49,897 bases of DNA from Cyanobacteriota bacterium (GCA_026389335.1 JAPLIB010000154.1:1-49897), one strand, 5' to 3'; counted from the first letter of the stretch, positions 25,714-34,590 are shown. Translations and numbers: made by a program. The notes: generated by a model from the sequence alone, not told the origin.

Positions 25714-26273
25714 CAGGATTTCAGCAGCTCGATCAGGCGGGGCGAAGCGAAGACATCGCGGTAGAAGGTGAGCTGTTCACTCTTGAAGTAACACCCACCC
25801 CGATGGCCTCGGCGCACCCAGCACACCGTACCCTTGGCAATTGCCTCTCCACTTTCGTCGTCGAGGCAGTGCCATTCAAAGTGCACAAATTCACCCCAGA
25901 ACATCACGATGGGCCAGCACATCGTGACGCCGGGTTGGGCGATCAAGGCCCACCAATGCCTTTCGCGCTCGCTCTGTTGATCCAAGCCGTAGAAGGGACC
26001 GTCTTGGCAGAAGTAGACTAGATCCTTGCGGTATTCGCCGCGAAGCACATCGCCTCGCGCGCGGCGCAAGGCTTCGCAGTGGGTGGGCCACCACTCCTTG
26101 TTTTCGGCTTCGATTTGCTCGCGGCTGTAGCTTTCATTGATCTCCGGAAGTTCGTCTTCTTTGAGGGCAATGAAATCTTCGGCCTGCTGGCTCAGCGTGG
26201 CGCCCAGCTCTGGGCTGATCAGCCCGGGCCTTGAGAAGTTGCCCGAAAGGCCTTCGTAGTAGTTTTTCGCCAT
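25713..26273 (-). CDS. NTF2/SnoaL-like small protein
   Basis: A 186-residue cytosolic protein (no signal peptide) that looks like a SnoaL/NTF2-type alpha+beta barrel: two helices with KEWWPTHCEALRRARGD, then strands YRKDLVYFCQDGPFYGL, VMFWGEFVHFEWHCLDDESG, AKGTVCWVRRGHRGGCYF and FYRDVFASPRLIELLKS. The fold hosts dehydratases, isomerases and cyclases as well as plain binding proteins. The ATG at 26273 (MAKNYYEGLSGNFSRPG) is chosen over an upstream start that would overlap the epimerase gene. The stop abuts DUF336 copy C. Neighbouring epimerase-like and alpha/beta hydrolase genes suggest a small-molecule catabolic step. Fold assignment is by pattern and is moderately certain. Confidence 0.75.
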   Translation of the reverse strand: MAKNYYEGLSGNFSRPGLISPELGATLSQQAEDFIALKEDELPEINESYSREQIEAENKEWWPTHCEALRRARGDVLRGEYRKDLVYFCQDGPFYGLDQQSERERHWWALIAQPGVTMCWPIVMFWGEFVHFEWHCLDDESGEAIAKGTVCWVRRGHRGGCYFKSEQLTFYRDVFASPRLIELLKS

Positions 26274-26313
26274 GGGACGGGGGATGATGGTGTCAGGCCA
26301 AAGGCGGTGGGCT

Positions 26314-27171
26314 TCAGGGAGAAGCGACACCGATGAGATGTTTAAGGGTGGTAGCCCCTTCAAGCACGATCTGCTCGGCTGTTGCGCCTAGCTCACGCCA
26401 GGTGCGGGTGCGGCGCGACAGCATCGGATCGTGGGGATTGAAGGTTTCGATGCTAACCCCCATGTCTGCGGGAAACTGGCCGAGCCACTGGGCCAGGCGC
26501 TCCCAATCCAGATGGCAGCTGCCAATCAAACCGCGGTTGGCACCACAGAGATGGACGTGGGTGGTGGCTGGTTGATGGCGGCTGAGATCGTCGTAGAGGT
26601 TGGACTGCTCGATGTTGGCGTGGAAGAGATCCACCAGGATGCCAAAATTGGCCACACCGACCGCCTCCCGCAGAGCCTGACCTTGCTCGAGGGTATTGAT
26701 TAGGCTGCTTTGGTAGCGGTTGAGTGGTTCTACGCTGAACGGGCGTCCCCAGGCAGCGATCTCGTCACCCAGTTGGCGATATGACTCACACAACCGCTCC
26801 CAATCCTCAGAGGTGCTCGGTTCCGATGCTAGTTGGGAGAGATCGCCGTGGAGTGGTCCCGATAGTTTTTCAGCGCCACTGTTGTGGGCAAATTCAAGCA
26901 AGCGTCGGACATGATCCTGGGCTTCGCGTCGTTGGTTCACCTCTGCACTGGCCAGACTCAGGCCGCGCGGCAGCCCTGAGCAGAGCGTGTGCGGCAGCCC
27001 ATGGCGGGCACTGAGCGTTTTGAGATGGCTGGCGCTGAGGCCACTGAGGTCGTAGCTGGCTGCTTCGACAAAATCAATGGGGCTGATTTCCAGTCGTTCA
27101 AAGATTTCAGTGGCCTCAGCATTGCTGAGGCTCGGCGACCAGGCAAACGTGTGAGCTCCGATCCTCAGCAT
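26314..27171 (-). CDS. Sugar phosphate isomerase/epimerase-like TIM barrel
   Basis: A 285-residue AP-endonuclease-2-fold TIM barrel similar to D-tagatose/D-psicose 3-epimerases and IolE/IolI-type enzymes. It starts MLRIGAHTFAWSPSLSNAEA. Probable metal ligands are the Glu in FSVEPLNRYQSSLINT (about residue 150), Asp and His in ILVDLFHANIEQ, His in HVHLCGANRG and Glu in GVSIETFNPHD. All four are present, so catalysis is likely. The substrate is a ketose, inosose or related keto compound by family, not decidable here. It follows the alpha/beta hydrolase with a 4-nt gap and precedes the NTF2-like gene by 40 nt, so these three soluble enzymes are an operon. Confidence 0.87.
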   Translation of the reverse strand: MLRIGAHTFAWSPSLSNAEATEIFERLEISPIDFVEAASYDLSGLSASHLKTLSARHGLPHTLCSGLPRGLSLASAEVNQRREAQDHVRRLLEFAHNSGAEKLSGPLHGDLSQLASEPSTSEDWERLCESYRQLGDEIAAWGRPFSVEPLNRYQSSLINTLEQGQALREAVGVANFGILVDLFHANIEQSNLYDDLSRHQPATTHVHLCGANRGLIGSCHLDWERLAQWLGQFPADMGVSIETFNPHDPMLSRRTRTWRELGATAEQIVLEGATTLKHLIGVASP

Positions 27172-27175
27172 GGGG

Positions 27176-28042
27176 CTAGGCCTTGAGCAGAGTGCTGATC
27201 AGCTCCACTACCACCTCCGGAGCCTCTTCCGGCACGTAATGGCCGCAGCCTGGGATCACACCACCTTGCACGGCCGGATCGCAGGCTTTGAGCGAGTTCA
27301 CAAAGTTGATCCCGGTGGCGTGTTCGCCGCCATACACGTGCAGCGGCTTGGCAAATTGATGCTGGCGGTGGGCTTCGGCAAAGGCACGATTGGCTTCAAC
27401 GGCTCTGTAGTAGTTGAAGCCGGCCGTCATCGCCCCTGGTTTGCTGTAGGCACGGGTGTAGATCTCAATCGCTGCGGGAGTCATCGAACCTGCCACTGCT
27501 GTTTTGGTGCGGAAAAACCAGCCCAGATACTCCTCTTCCCGCCCGGCTGTGAGCATCTCGGGGATGTCTGCCATGGCATGGAAATGAAATTGCCAGGTGC
27601 GCGATCCTGGCCGGGGCATGTAGGCCTCCTGGGGCACAAGACCAATCAGGGCCGCATCCAGAAGCAGGGTGCTGCGCAGTTGGTCGGCGTGGAGGATTGA
27701 GAAGGCATGAGCCACCCAGGCGCCCACGTCGTGGCCCACCAACACCACCTCGTTGATTTCGTGTGCTTTGAGGTAGTCGCTGATTTCTGCGGCCACTGCT
27801 GGAGTGCTGAAGTCGCCGTCGAGGCCGAGGCTGGTTTCACCCTGGCCTCGGATTTCGAGGGCAATCACCCGGGCGCGTCCGCGCAATTGGGCAATCACAT
27901 GACGCCAGGCGTACCAGGTCTGGGGCCAGCCGGCAAGCAGCAGCACCACTGGCCCTTCTCCTTCATCAATGGCATGGAACTGCAGCTTGCCAACCTCGGT
28001 GGTGGTGTGGCGGAAGGCTTCGGCAGGGAGGTCTTGCAGCAT
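27176..28042 (-). CDS. Alpha/beta hydrolase, epoxide-hydrolase-like
   Basis: A 288-residue cytosolic hydrolase. The oxyanion-hole segment is LAGWPQTWYAWR, similar to the HGWP of epoxide hydrolases and dehalogenases but with Ala in place of His. The nucleophile elbow GHDVGAWVAHAF has an Asp nucleophile (about residue 103), which points to epoxide hydrolase or haloalkane dehalogenase rather than a serine esterase. The catalytic His is in GCGHYVPEEAPEVV near the C-terminus. A cap domain lies between (TWQFHFHAMADIPEMLTAGR). Start ATG at 28042. It is the first gene of the eight-gene minus-strand run ending at 21347, so the main promoter should lie upstream of 28042. Confidence 0.88.
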   Translation of the reverse strand: MLQDLPAEAFRHTTTEVGKLQFHAIDEGEGPVVLLLAGWPQTWYAWRHVIAQLRGRARVIALEIRGQGETSLGLDGDFSTPAVAAEISDYLKAHEINEVVLVGHDVGAWVAHAFSILHADQLRSTLLLDAALIGLVPQEAYMPRPGSRTWQFHFHAMADIPEMLTAGREEEYLGWFFRTKTAVAGSMTPAAIEIYTRAYSKPGAMTAGFNYYRAVEANRAFAEAHRQHQFAKPLHVYGGEHATGINFVNSLKACDPAVQGGVIPGCGHYVPEEAPEVVVELISTLLKA

Positions 28043-28627
28043 GGTGGAGCAGTAGTGAACCGTATGGCTGGCTTGAAACGCTTACTTCCCGGTGGCGTCA
28101 CTGGTCAAGGACCAGCTTTGCGAGACACGGGTTGGGCTTGAGAGGTTGGGCGCGGAGCGTGAAACTGTCGACGGCTTCAGCTCGGCCGACCTGCCATAGA
28201 ACCTGTTCGAACCCAGCTTCGGCTGCGGCCTGGACTCTGAGCGTGAATCCGTTCGCATTCAGCGGCATTATGGGGCCTGAGTTGGCACCGGCCTGACTGC
28301 AGTGTCTAGCCCGTTGGAATCCTTAATGGCGGCCTGATACCCGCTGAGAGCTCCTGAGCCGTCGCCTCCCAGAGCGATCCCTCGGTTCGGATTTGCGCAG
28401 CGGAGCAAGCTTGGTGCCCCATTCGGTGGGGGCCGAGGTCGTCGGGCTGCTTCAAGCCCGCCTCAGGGAGCACGTGCCCCAGGCCTCGCCACTGTGGCGG
28501 CAGTCGAGCTCAGAGCCGTCTGTGAGGGGCTGCAGGCCGGCGTGGGTGGATCGCTGGCCAGCGGCAGCTTGGCTGAACGCCTGTTGCCACAGGGGTTTAG
28601 CTCCGCAATGCTGGGGCATGGACAGGA
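28043..28627. other. Intergenic region with the probable promoter of the accessory run
   Basis: About 585 nt between the hydrolase start and tRNA-Gly. G+C rises back toward the core level here, so this is the apparent right border of the lower-G+C block. No gene or integrase remnant is recognised. No copy of the tRNA 3' end could be found at the left side of the block. Confidence 0.5.
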
Positions 28628-28698
<71 letters not shown>

Positions 28699-28873
28699 AC
28701 TGGTACAGATCAACTCCCCTGAGAGGGGCTGCTGTCGCGGTAAATGGCAGCGCCTTGGAGGGACGCTGGTCGGACTTGCGGCCGATCCCCCTGACCTGGG
28801 GTTCAGGGTTGCAGCATTATGACCTCCGCCGGTGCCCTCAGCCTTGTCTCCCACCTCCCCCCAGGCTCTCGCG

Positions 28874-30283
28874 ATGGCTGATCGCGACGACGGCGGCACT
28901 GGCTACATCGATCCGGCCGATCTCGGCCCTGGTCCGCGCGGGCGCATGCTCTGGGCCTATGGCATGGGTGATGCCGGCACCGGCATGGCCGCCTCCCTGA
29001 TTGGCTTCTATCTTTTCATTTTTTACACGTCGGCCGTAGGTATGCCGCCCTGGATGGCGGGCCTGGTGCTGATGCTGGCCCGTCTCTGGGACGCGATCAA
29101 CGACCCGTTGATCGGCTGGCTGAGTGACAAAACCAAGACCCCCTGGGGGCCCCGGTTGCCCTGGATCGTTGGCAGCGCGGTGCCCCTGGGCTTTGCCATG
29201 GCGTTGATGTGGTGGGTGCCACCCGGTGGCCTGTGGCTGAAGTTCGCGATCTTCGTGCTGATTTCGATGGTGGCCAACAGCCTCTACACGGCGGTGAACC
29301 TGCCCTACTCGGCCCTGGCAGCCGAGCTCACCACCAGCGTCTCGCTGCGCACCCGCCTGAACACGGCCCGTTTCACCGGCTCGATCATTGCCACCTTGGT
29401 GGGTGCCCTGCTGGGTGGCCTGCTGCTGCGAGATCACGCCGATCCGGCCAGTTACTGGCGAGTCGGCGTGCTCTCGGGGGTGATCATCACCGTCGCCACC
29501 CTGATCTGCAGCTGGGGCCTCGCCCCCCAGGCCAAAAACTGTCAGACCCCCACCAGCGAACCGGGCAGCACCCGCCGCCTGCTCAGGCGGGTGCGCAGCA
29601 ACGGCCGCTTCCTGATGGTGCTGGGCCTCTACCTGCTGCTGTGGTGCGCCCTGCAGCTGATGCAGACCGCTGCCCTGATCTACCTGCCCGTGGTGATGCA
29701 CCTGCCGGAGGGCTGGAGCAACTGGATCCTGATGCCTTTCATCCTCAGCAGCCTCGGGGGCCTGTGGATCTGGAATCTGGTGTCCCAGCGCCTCGGCCGC
29801 ATCCGCGCCCTCCACTGGGGCACCACTCTCTGGATCATTGGGTGTTTGGCAGCGATGCTGCTGCCACCCCTCGATGCGGCCGTTCATCCCACCGGCTCGT
29901 TGGCCAACGGGGTGCGGTTGGCCCTGCTGCTGCTCACCATCATGACCTCAGGCGTCGGCGCGTCCACTGCCTACCTGATCCCTTGGTCCTTGCTGCCGGA
30001 TGCGATTGATGTCGATCCGGAGCGACCGGCGGGCCAGTACAGCGCCTGGATGGTGTTCACCCAGAAGATCTGCATTAGCTTCGCCCTCTTCTTCTTCGGC
30101 AACCTGATGAGCCTGAGTGGGTACCAGGCCAGGTTGGAGATCCTGCAACCCACCAGCGCCCTGGTGGCAATCCGCCTCTGTATGGGCCTGATTCCGGCCA
30201 TGCTGATCGTGCTCGGGCTGGTGGTGATGCGGCGCTGGCCGGAACGGGGCCTGCATCGGCTGGCGGCTGGAGTCCAGTCATGA
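28874..30283 (+). CDS. MFS transporter, GPH (glycoside-pentoside-hexuronide) cation symporter family
   Basis: A 469-residue inner-membrane transporter with about 12 membrane helices. The N-terminal RMLWAYGMGDAGTGMAASLI and the loop RLWDAINDPLIGWLSDKTKT, followed by WGPRLPWI, are hallmark GPH-family sequences (loop 2-3). NLPYSALAAELTTSVSLRTR matches the family's conserved PYxAL region. The ATG at 28874 (MADRDDGGTGY) is preferred; a GTG at 28832 would add 14 residues. Substrate may be a sugar or glycoside with Na+ or H+, but many cyanobacterial members are uncharacterised. The stop overlaps the next gene (ATGA), coupling it to an MlaE-type permease, which is odd because GPH carriers need no ABC partner. 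Confidence 0.9.
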   Translation: MADRDDGGTGYIDPADLGPGPRGRMLWAYGMGDAGTGMAASLIGFYLFIFYTSAVGMPPWMAGLVLMLARLWDAINDPLIGWLSDKTKTPWGPRLPWIVGSAVPLGFAMALMWWVPPGGLWLKFAIFVLISMVANSLYTAVNLPYSALAAELTTSVSLRTRLNTARFTGSIIATLVGALLGGLLLRDHADPASYWRVGVLSGVIITVATLICSWGLAPQAKNCQTPTSEPGSTRRLLRRVRSNGRFLMVLGLYLLLWCALQLMQTAALIYLPVVMHLPEGWSNWILMPFILSSLGGLWIWNLVSQRLGRIRALHWGTTLWIIGCLAAMLLPPLDAAVHPTGSLANGVRLALLLLTIMTSGVGASTAYLIPWSLLPDAIDVDPERPAGQYSAWMVFTQKICISFALFFFGNLMSLSGYQARLEILQPTSALVAIRLCMGLIPAMLIVLGLVVMRRWPERGLHRLAAGVQS

Positions 30284-31029
30284 GGGCCCCCCGCTGGCTG
30301 GTGCGCCTTGGCAGCAGCTTGATGATCGGCGGTCAGGCCGTCAGCGCCATCGCCCGCGGCCGCATCGGCATGACCGATCTGGTGCAGGAACTGCTGGAGG
30401 CTGGCCCCGGCAGTTTTCTGATCGTGCTGATCACCGGTCTGGCCGCCGGCACGGTGTTCAACATTCAGGTGGCGGCCGAGTTGTCGAAGCAGGGAGCGAA
30501 TGCCGCCATTGGCGGCTTGCTGGCTCTGGGGCTTTCACGCGAGATCGCGCCGCTGCTCACCGCCACGCTGCTCACCGGCAAGGTGGCCACCGCCTATGCC
30601 GCCCAGCTCGGCACGATGAAGGTGACTGAGCAGATCGATGCGATCACCATGCTGCGCACCGACCCGGTGGAATACCTGGTGGTGCCGCGGGTGCTGGCGA
30701 TGGTTGTGATGTCACCGGTGCAGTGCTTGCTGTTCTTCGGGGTGGCGATCTGGTCCGGTCAGATGAGTAGCACCATGCTCTACAGCGTGCCGCCCGCTGT
30801 GTTCTGGAACTCGGTGCGCACCTGGATGGAACCCAACGACCTGCCTTCGATGCTGCTCAAGGCGCTGGTGTTCGGCCTGCTGATCGCCGTGCTGGCCTGT
30901 GGCTGGGGACTCACCACCCGGGGTGGTCCCAAGGAGGTGGGCACCAGCACCACCGGCGCCGTGGTGATGATTCTGGTGACGGTGGCTTTAGTGGATGTGG
31001 TGCTCACCCAGATCCTGTTCGGAACCTGA
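30280..31029 (+). CDS. MlaE-family lipid ABC transporter permease
   Basis: A 249-residue inner-membrane protein of the MlaE/TGD1 permease family, which moves phospholipids or galactolipids between membranes together with an MCE-domain protein and an ATPase. Signature sequences are FLIVLITGLAAGTVFNIQVA, LGLSREIAPLLTATLLTGKV, LGTMKVTEQIDAITMLRTDP and LVVPRVLAMVVMSPV, then GWGLTTRGGPKEVGTSTTGA near the end. Full length, four to five helices. Start overlaps the GPH-transporter stop. Neither the ATPase nor an MCE protein is in the window. In cyanobacteria this permease relates to the chloroplast TGD1 component, so a thylakoid or outer-membrane lipid trafficking role is likely. Confidence 0.92.
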   Translation: MRAPRWLVRLGSSLMIGGQAVSAIARGRIGMTDLVQELLEAGPGSFLIVLITGLAAGTVFNIQVAAELSKQGANAAIGGLLALGLSREIAPLLTATLLTGKVATAYAAQLGTMKVTEQIDAITMLRTDPVEYLVVPRVLAMVVMSPVQCLLFFGVAIWSGQMSSTMLYSVPPAVFWNSVRTWMEPNDLPSMLLKALVFGLLIAVLACGWGLTTRGGPKEVGTSTTGAVVMILVTVALVDVVLTQILFGT

Positions 31030-31732
31030 GGCGGGGGGGGCCATCGCCAAGACCGGCTCTGCTGAGCGATCTTGCCTGTGGCCCCTTGCTGGCCAAGATC
31101 CGCTCCACCGGCTCCAACCGCTCTGGCTGCTGCGGTTCACCCGTATCCAGAACCCTGGCTCCTGGCCTATCGGTTCCAAGGGCTTGAACGACCGCCACGA
31201 TGGGGGCGCCTATGGGCTTTGAAGGCAAGCTTGCCTGTCTAGGTGTCAATTCCCTCAGGGACGTTGGCGCTCCAGGGAATGGCTCCGCCAATTGAATTGG
31301 CCGCCTTCCTGAAGCCAGAAGGGGGGACTGGCGCCAGTTGCCGAATCAGGGGTCTTTGTTCCAGTGGCGGCAACGCCGTCGTTCCCAAATCGGGCTGGAC
31401 AGATGATGCTCACGGGCAATGCAAATCGCTCTGGGGTAGCCGGCTGATCGCCCAGCCCCAATCCTTGCTTTGAATAGTCCGTCCATGGCCAGCTCGTGGA
31501 GCCGTCCGGGCTTCGGCACCGCCCTCCATGGAGGGGCACCCTGCCCGGCTTCGCTGCTGCCACGGCCTACGGCTTCAGCCGCCGCCTGCGCCAGTGCCAG
31601 TGCCGCCGCCCCTCTGTGGCCAGCACTTCTCGTGCGGCACCTCTCAGCCGAGGGTTCCTGTTCACGCCAAGGTCAGCGGAGCCACCGGCGGCTTTTTGGT
31701 GTAGATCAGAGCCTGCCGATCGGACCGACGCC
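31030..31732. other. Intergenic with a fossil PEP-CTERM-like tail
   Basis: About 700 nt between the permease and DUF3119 genes. At 31541-31594 one frame reads LPGFAAATAYGFSRRLRQ, closely resembling the C-terminal sorting tail of the surface protein at 46.2 kb (IPAFGAAAAFGFSRKLRNR). No intact gene surrounds it and no stop follows soon, so it is a remnant at most. The rest holds short frames only. Confidence 0.45.
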
Positions 31733-32236
31733 TTGGCCAGCCCCGACCTACCCGAACCCGCAGCCGAGCTTCCGGCCCAGCCCCCGGATCTGGACCTGGC
31801 GGCCGCTGCCCCGCTCAGCGATGGCGGCCGTCCCGAGATCTCCCCGGACGTCAGCCTCGAGCCCCGCTACTGGCTGCCCCTGGGTGTGACCCTGCTGGGG
31901 CCCGCCTGCCTGGTGTCCACGCCCCTGTGGAGTGGCGTGCGCTGGCTCACCCTGGCCTTGGTGCTGTTCGGCGGTTTCCTGCTGCTGCAGGCCCGGACAC
32001 TGCGGCTGGAGTTCGCCGCTGCGGATCTGGTGGTGTGGCGGGGCGAGACGGAGATCCGCCGCTTTCCCTATGCCTGCTGGCTCAGTTGGAGTGTCTTCTG
32101 GCCCCGGCTGCCGGTGCTGTTCTATTTCCGTGAAGAGCGCAGCATCCATTTTCTGCCGGTCCTGTTCGACGCCAATACCCTGCGCCAGCAACTGCAGCTG
32201 CGCCTGGCCCATCTGGCCTCCGCGCCGACGCCATGA
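31733..32236 (+). CDS. DUF3119 family membrane protein
   Basis: A cyanobacteria/plastid-type protein, about 167 residues from a TTG at 31733. The true start is uncertain because the first 45 residues are acidic, proline-rich and unlike the family. Conserved part: LEPRYWLPLGVTLLGPACLV, then two membrane helices (WLTLALVLFGGFLLLQ), LRLEFAAADLVVWRGETEIR and the family tail WSVFWPRLPVLFYFREERSI followed by HFLPVLFD. The tail resembles a PH-like small domain. The stop overlaps the DUF3086 start (ATGA), a pairing usual in cyanobacteria, from memory. Function unknown; proximity to an MlaE-type permease hints at membrane lipid work. Confidence 0.85.
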   Translation: MASPDLPEPAAELPAQPPDLDLAAAAPLSDGGRPEISPDVSLEPRYWLPLGVTLLGPACLVSTPLWSGVRWLTLALVLFGGFLLLQARTLRLEFAAADLVVWRGETEIRRFPYACWLSWSVFWPRLPVLFYFREERSIHFLPVLFDANTLRQQLQLRLAHLASAPTP

Positions 32237-33474
32237 CCGACCAGCCCAGCCGCCCCGCCCCGGCGCCCCAGGCCCCCCATGACCAGCCCGGCGCTGGAGA
32301 TAGGGGCCTCCAGGACGCTGCCCAGGACGGCCCAGAACCCAACACCTCGCCCTGGCCCTCGGGCCAGGCTGGGCCCATGGATCGCGCCGGCCCAGCAGTC
32401 CAGCCGGAGCCCACCGCCCGGGTCAAGTCACCTGCCATGAACGAGCTAACGGATTGGAGTGAATCAACCGCGATGGCCTTGCCCATGGAGTCGGGCGATC
32501 CAGCGGCACCGGGGGAGTCTGCAGACGTGGCAGCCTCTATGGCCCCAGCCGCCAATGCCTTAGCCGCCAGCGCCTCACCAGCCAGCGCGATGGAAGCGAG
32601 CATTGCCGCTGCTCAGGCCCGCGAGGCGCTGCTGGAGCTGCTCCTGCGTGACCTGGGCCAGCGGCGTCTGTCCCTGGAGCAGGAGATCGCCGGCCTCGAG
32701 CAACGCCGCACCCAGATTCAGAAGCAGATCGCCAGCAGCTTCAGCGGCCAGTCCGATGGCATCGCCCGCCGGGTGAAAGGCTTTCAGGAGTACCTGGTGG
32801 GCGCCCTCCAGGATCTGGCGGTCGCGGCCGAACAGATCGAGCTGGTGGCCCAGCCGGTGTTGGTGCAGCCTTCGCCGCTCGACAAACAGGAGGCCGCCAG
32901 CGCGCCTGAACTCTCCCCGCCAGCCGCCGCCGGACTGTTCAGCCAGGACGAGGCCCTGATCCGCAGGCTGCTGAAGCGCTATGGCGGCCAGCCGGATTTC
33001 AATGCCGATCCCTGGAAGCTGCGACGCACCCTGGAGCCCGCCGGCGCCGCCCTGCTGGACGATTGGTTTCTCGGCCAGGGGGGGCGGGGGGCCCAGTCCA
33101 GCAGCGGCAGTCGCAATCGCAACGTGCTGATTGCCGCCGCCGCCATCGCCATCCTCGGCGAGCTCTACGGTGATCGTTTCCAGACCCTGGTGCTCGCTGG
33201 CCAGCCGGAGCGGTTGGGGGAATGGCGTCGCGGCCTGCAGGATTGCCTCGGCCTCAGCCGCGATGACTTCGGCCCCAGCAGCGGCATCGTGCTGTTCGAG
33301 CGCTCCGAGGCGGCGATCGAGCGGGCCGATCGACTGGAGGAACGGGGCGAGCTGCCGTTCATCGTCATCGATGCCGCCGAACGGGTGGTGGACATCCCCT
33401 TGCTGCAATTCCCTCTGTGGCTGGCCTTCGCCGCCGGCCCCGACGAGCTCGTGCTCGATGAAGATCTCTACTGA
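32233..33474 (+). CDS. DUF3086 family protein
   Basis: A 413-residue cyanobacterial protein. Residues 1-125 are low complexity (Pro, Ala, Gly, Ser) and not conserved; 32548-32607 has a 15-nt period (AANAL AASAS PASAM EASIA). A coiled coil follows (LLRDLGQRRLSLEQEIAGLE, then QRRTQIQKQI). The conserved C-terminal half includes VKGFQEYLVGALQDLAVAAE, LIRRLLKRYGGQPDFNADPW, NVLIAAAAIAILGELYGDRF, FGPSSGIVLFERSEAAIERA and PFIVIDAAERVVDIPLLQFP. It looks cytosolic. Coupled to DUF3119 by ATGA overlap. The function is unknown; coiled coil plus domain suggests a structural or scaffold role. Confidence 0.88.
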   Translation: MTDQPSRPAPAPQAPHDQPGAGDRGLQDAAQDGPEPNTSPWPSGQAGPMDRAGPAVQPEPTARVKSPAMNELTDWSESTAMALPMESGDPAAPGESADVAASMAPAANALAASASPASAMEASIAAAQAREALLELLLRDLGQRRLSLEQEIAGLEQRRTQIQKQIASSFSGQSDGIARRVKGFQEYLVGALQDLAVAAEQIELVAQPVLVQPSPLDKQEAASAPELSPPAAAGLFSQDEALIRRLLKRYGGQPDFNADPWKLRRTLEPAGAALLDDWFLGQGGRGAQSSSGSRNRNVLIAAAAIAILGELYGDRFQTLVLAGQPERLGEWRRGLQDCLGLSRDDFGPSSGIVLFERSEAAIERADRLEERGELPFIVIDAAERVVDIPLLQFPLWLAFAAGPDELVLDEDLY

Positions 33475-33900
33475 GGCCGGCGTCAGGCCTGGGTCGGGTG
33501 CCAAGTCAGGGCCGGGTGCCAAGTCAGGTCCCTGGCATCGCGTCAGTCCAACCAACCGCTTGCCAGCCCCCGACCCAGGCCCCTCATGCCTGAGCCAAGC
33601 CTCCACCAGGGATGGGGCGTTTGCTGCTCAGCCGTGAACCCCGCCCAGAGCACTCGGAAGCAATGCCGTCCGCAAGGCTAGCCCTCAGGCAAGCTGATCG
33701 CCGAAACGGAAGTCCCAGGCCACCGCTGCTGCGGCCAACGCCACCAACGCCGCCAACCCAAAGGCTGCCAACATCACGGCCCCTCCAACCAGCGTTGCCT
33801 CAGTCCGGCGGCCAACGACGGTGCCACTAACGCCAGGCGGCCTGGTCTCGGGGCCGCCTCATCCCTTCTCCCATTTCCCAAGCCTGCTCACCACCTGCCC
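33475..33900. other. Intergenic with an 18-nt direct repeat
   Basis: 426 nt between DUF3086 and plsY. Near its start (about 33496-33531) GGGTGCCAAGTCAGG occurs twice with an 18-nt period. No supported gene or terminator. plsY may be read from a promoter here. Confidence 0.5.
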
Positions 33901-34590
33901 ATGCTGCTGAACCTCCTCGTACTGGTGGCCGGCTATCTGCTCGGCTCGATCCCCAGTGGTTGGCTGGCTGGCCGCTGGCTGGCCGGTCTTGATATCCGCC
34001 AGCAGGGCTCGGGCTCCACCGGGGCCACCAACGTGCTGCGGGTGCTGGGCAAGGGTCCGGCTCTGGCGGTGTTCGTGGTCGATGTGTTCAAGGGCAGCCT
34101 GGCGGTGCTGCTGGCCAAGGCCCTGCTGCAACCGCCGATCGGCTACGACGCCGGCAGCGACTGGTGGGTGGTGGCGGCCGGCCTGGCGGCCCTGGCGGGT
34201 CACATCTGGCCGCTGTGGCTGGGCTGGAAGGGGGGCAAGGCGGTGGCCACCGGCCTGGGCATGCTGCTGGGCCTCACCTGGCCCGTGGGCCTGGCCTGCT
34301 TCGGCATCTTTCTGGCGATGCTCACCTTCAGCCGCATCGTTTCGCTTTCCAGCGTGGTGGCTGCCCTCGCCTTGCCAGCTCTGATGCTGGCCTGGTTCGG
34401 CGGTAACGGCCTGCGGCCCGCTTATCTGCTGCTGGCGGTGCTCACCACCGTGCTGGTGGTGTGGCGCCATCGCAGCAACCTGCAGCGCCTGCTGGCCGGC
34501 CAGGAGCCCCGGCTCGGCGCCGCCAAGGCTGCTGATGACAAGGCTGCTGCCGACAAAACCGCAGCTGCAGACAAGGCTGGTGACAGTTGA
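33901..34590 (+). CDS. plsY: Glycerol-3-phosphate acyltransferase PlsY
   Basis: Integral membrane enzyme that transfers an acyl group from acyl-phosphate to glycerol-3-phosphate, giving lysophosphatidate, the first step of glycerolipid synthesis. The three cytosolic motifs are intact: GSIPSGWLAGRWL (motif 1), GSGSTGATNVLRVLG (motif 2) and GHIWPLWLGWKGGKAVATGL (motif 3). Five to seven membrane helices. The 229-residue protein is longer than the usual 200 because of a C-terminal Lys/Ala/Asp tail built from 15-nt units (34528-34575: AADDK, AAADK and similar), a likely minisatellite extension. Start ATG at 33901. Fits the lipid-related neighbourhood of the MlaE permease. Confidence 0.95.
   Translation: MLLNLLVLVAGYLLGSIPSGWLAGRWLAGLDIRQQGSGSTGATNVLRVLGKGPALAVFVVDVFKGSLAVLLAKALLQPPIGYDAGSDWWVVAAGLAALAGHIWPLWLGWKGGKAVATGLGMLLGLTWPVGLACFGIFLAMLTFSRIVSLSSVVAALALPALMLAWFGGNGLRPAYLLLAVLTTVLVVWRHRSNLQRLLAGQEPRLGAAKAADDKAAADKTAAADKAGDS

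Noticed and set aside
28838-29887. 349-codon minus-strand frame opposite the GPH transporter
   Set aside because: His/Gln-rich shadow with no domain.
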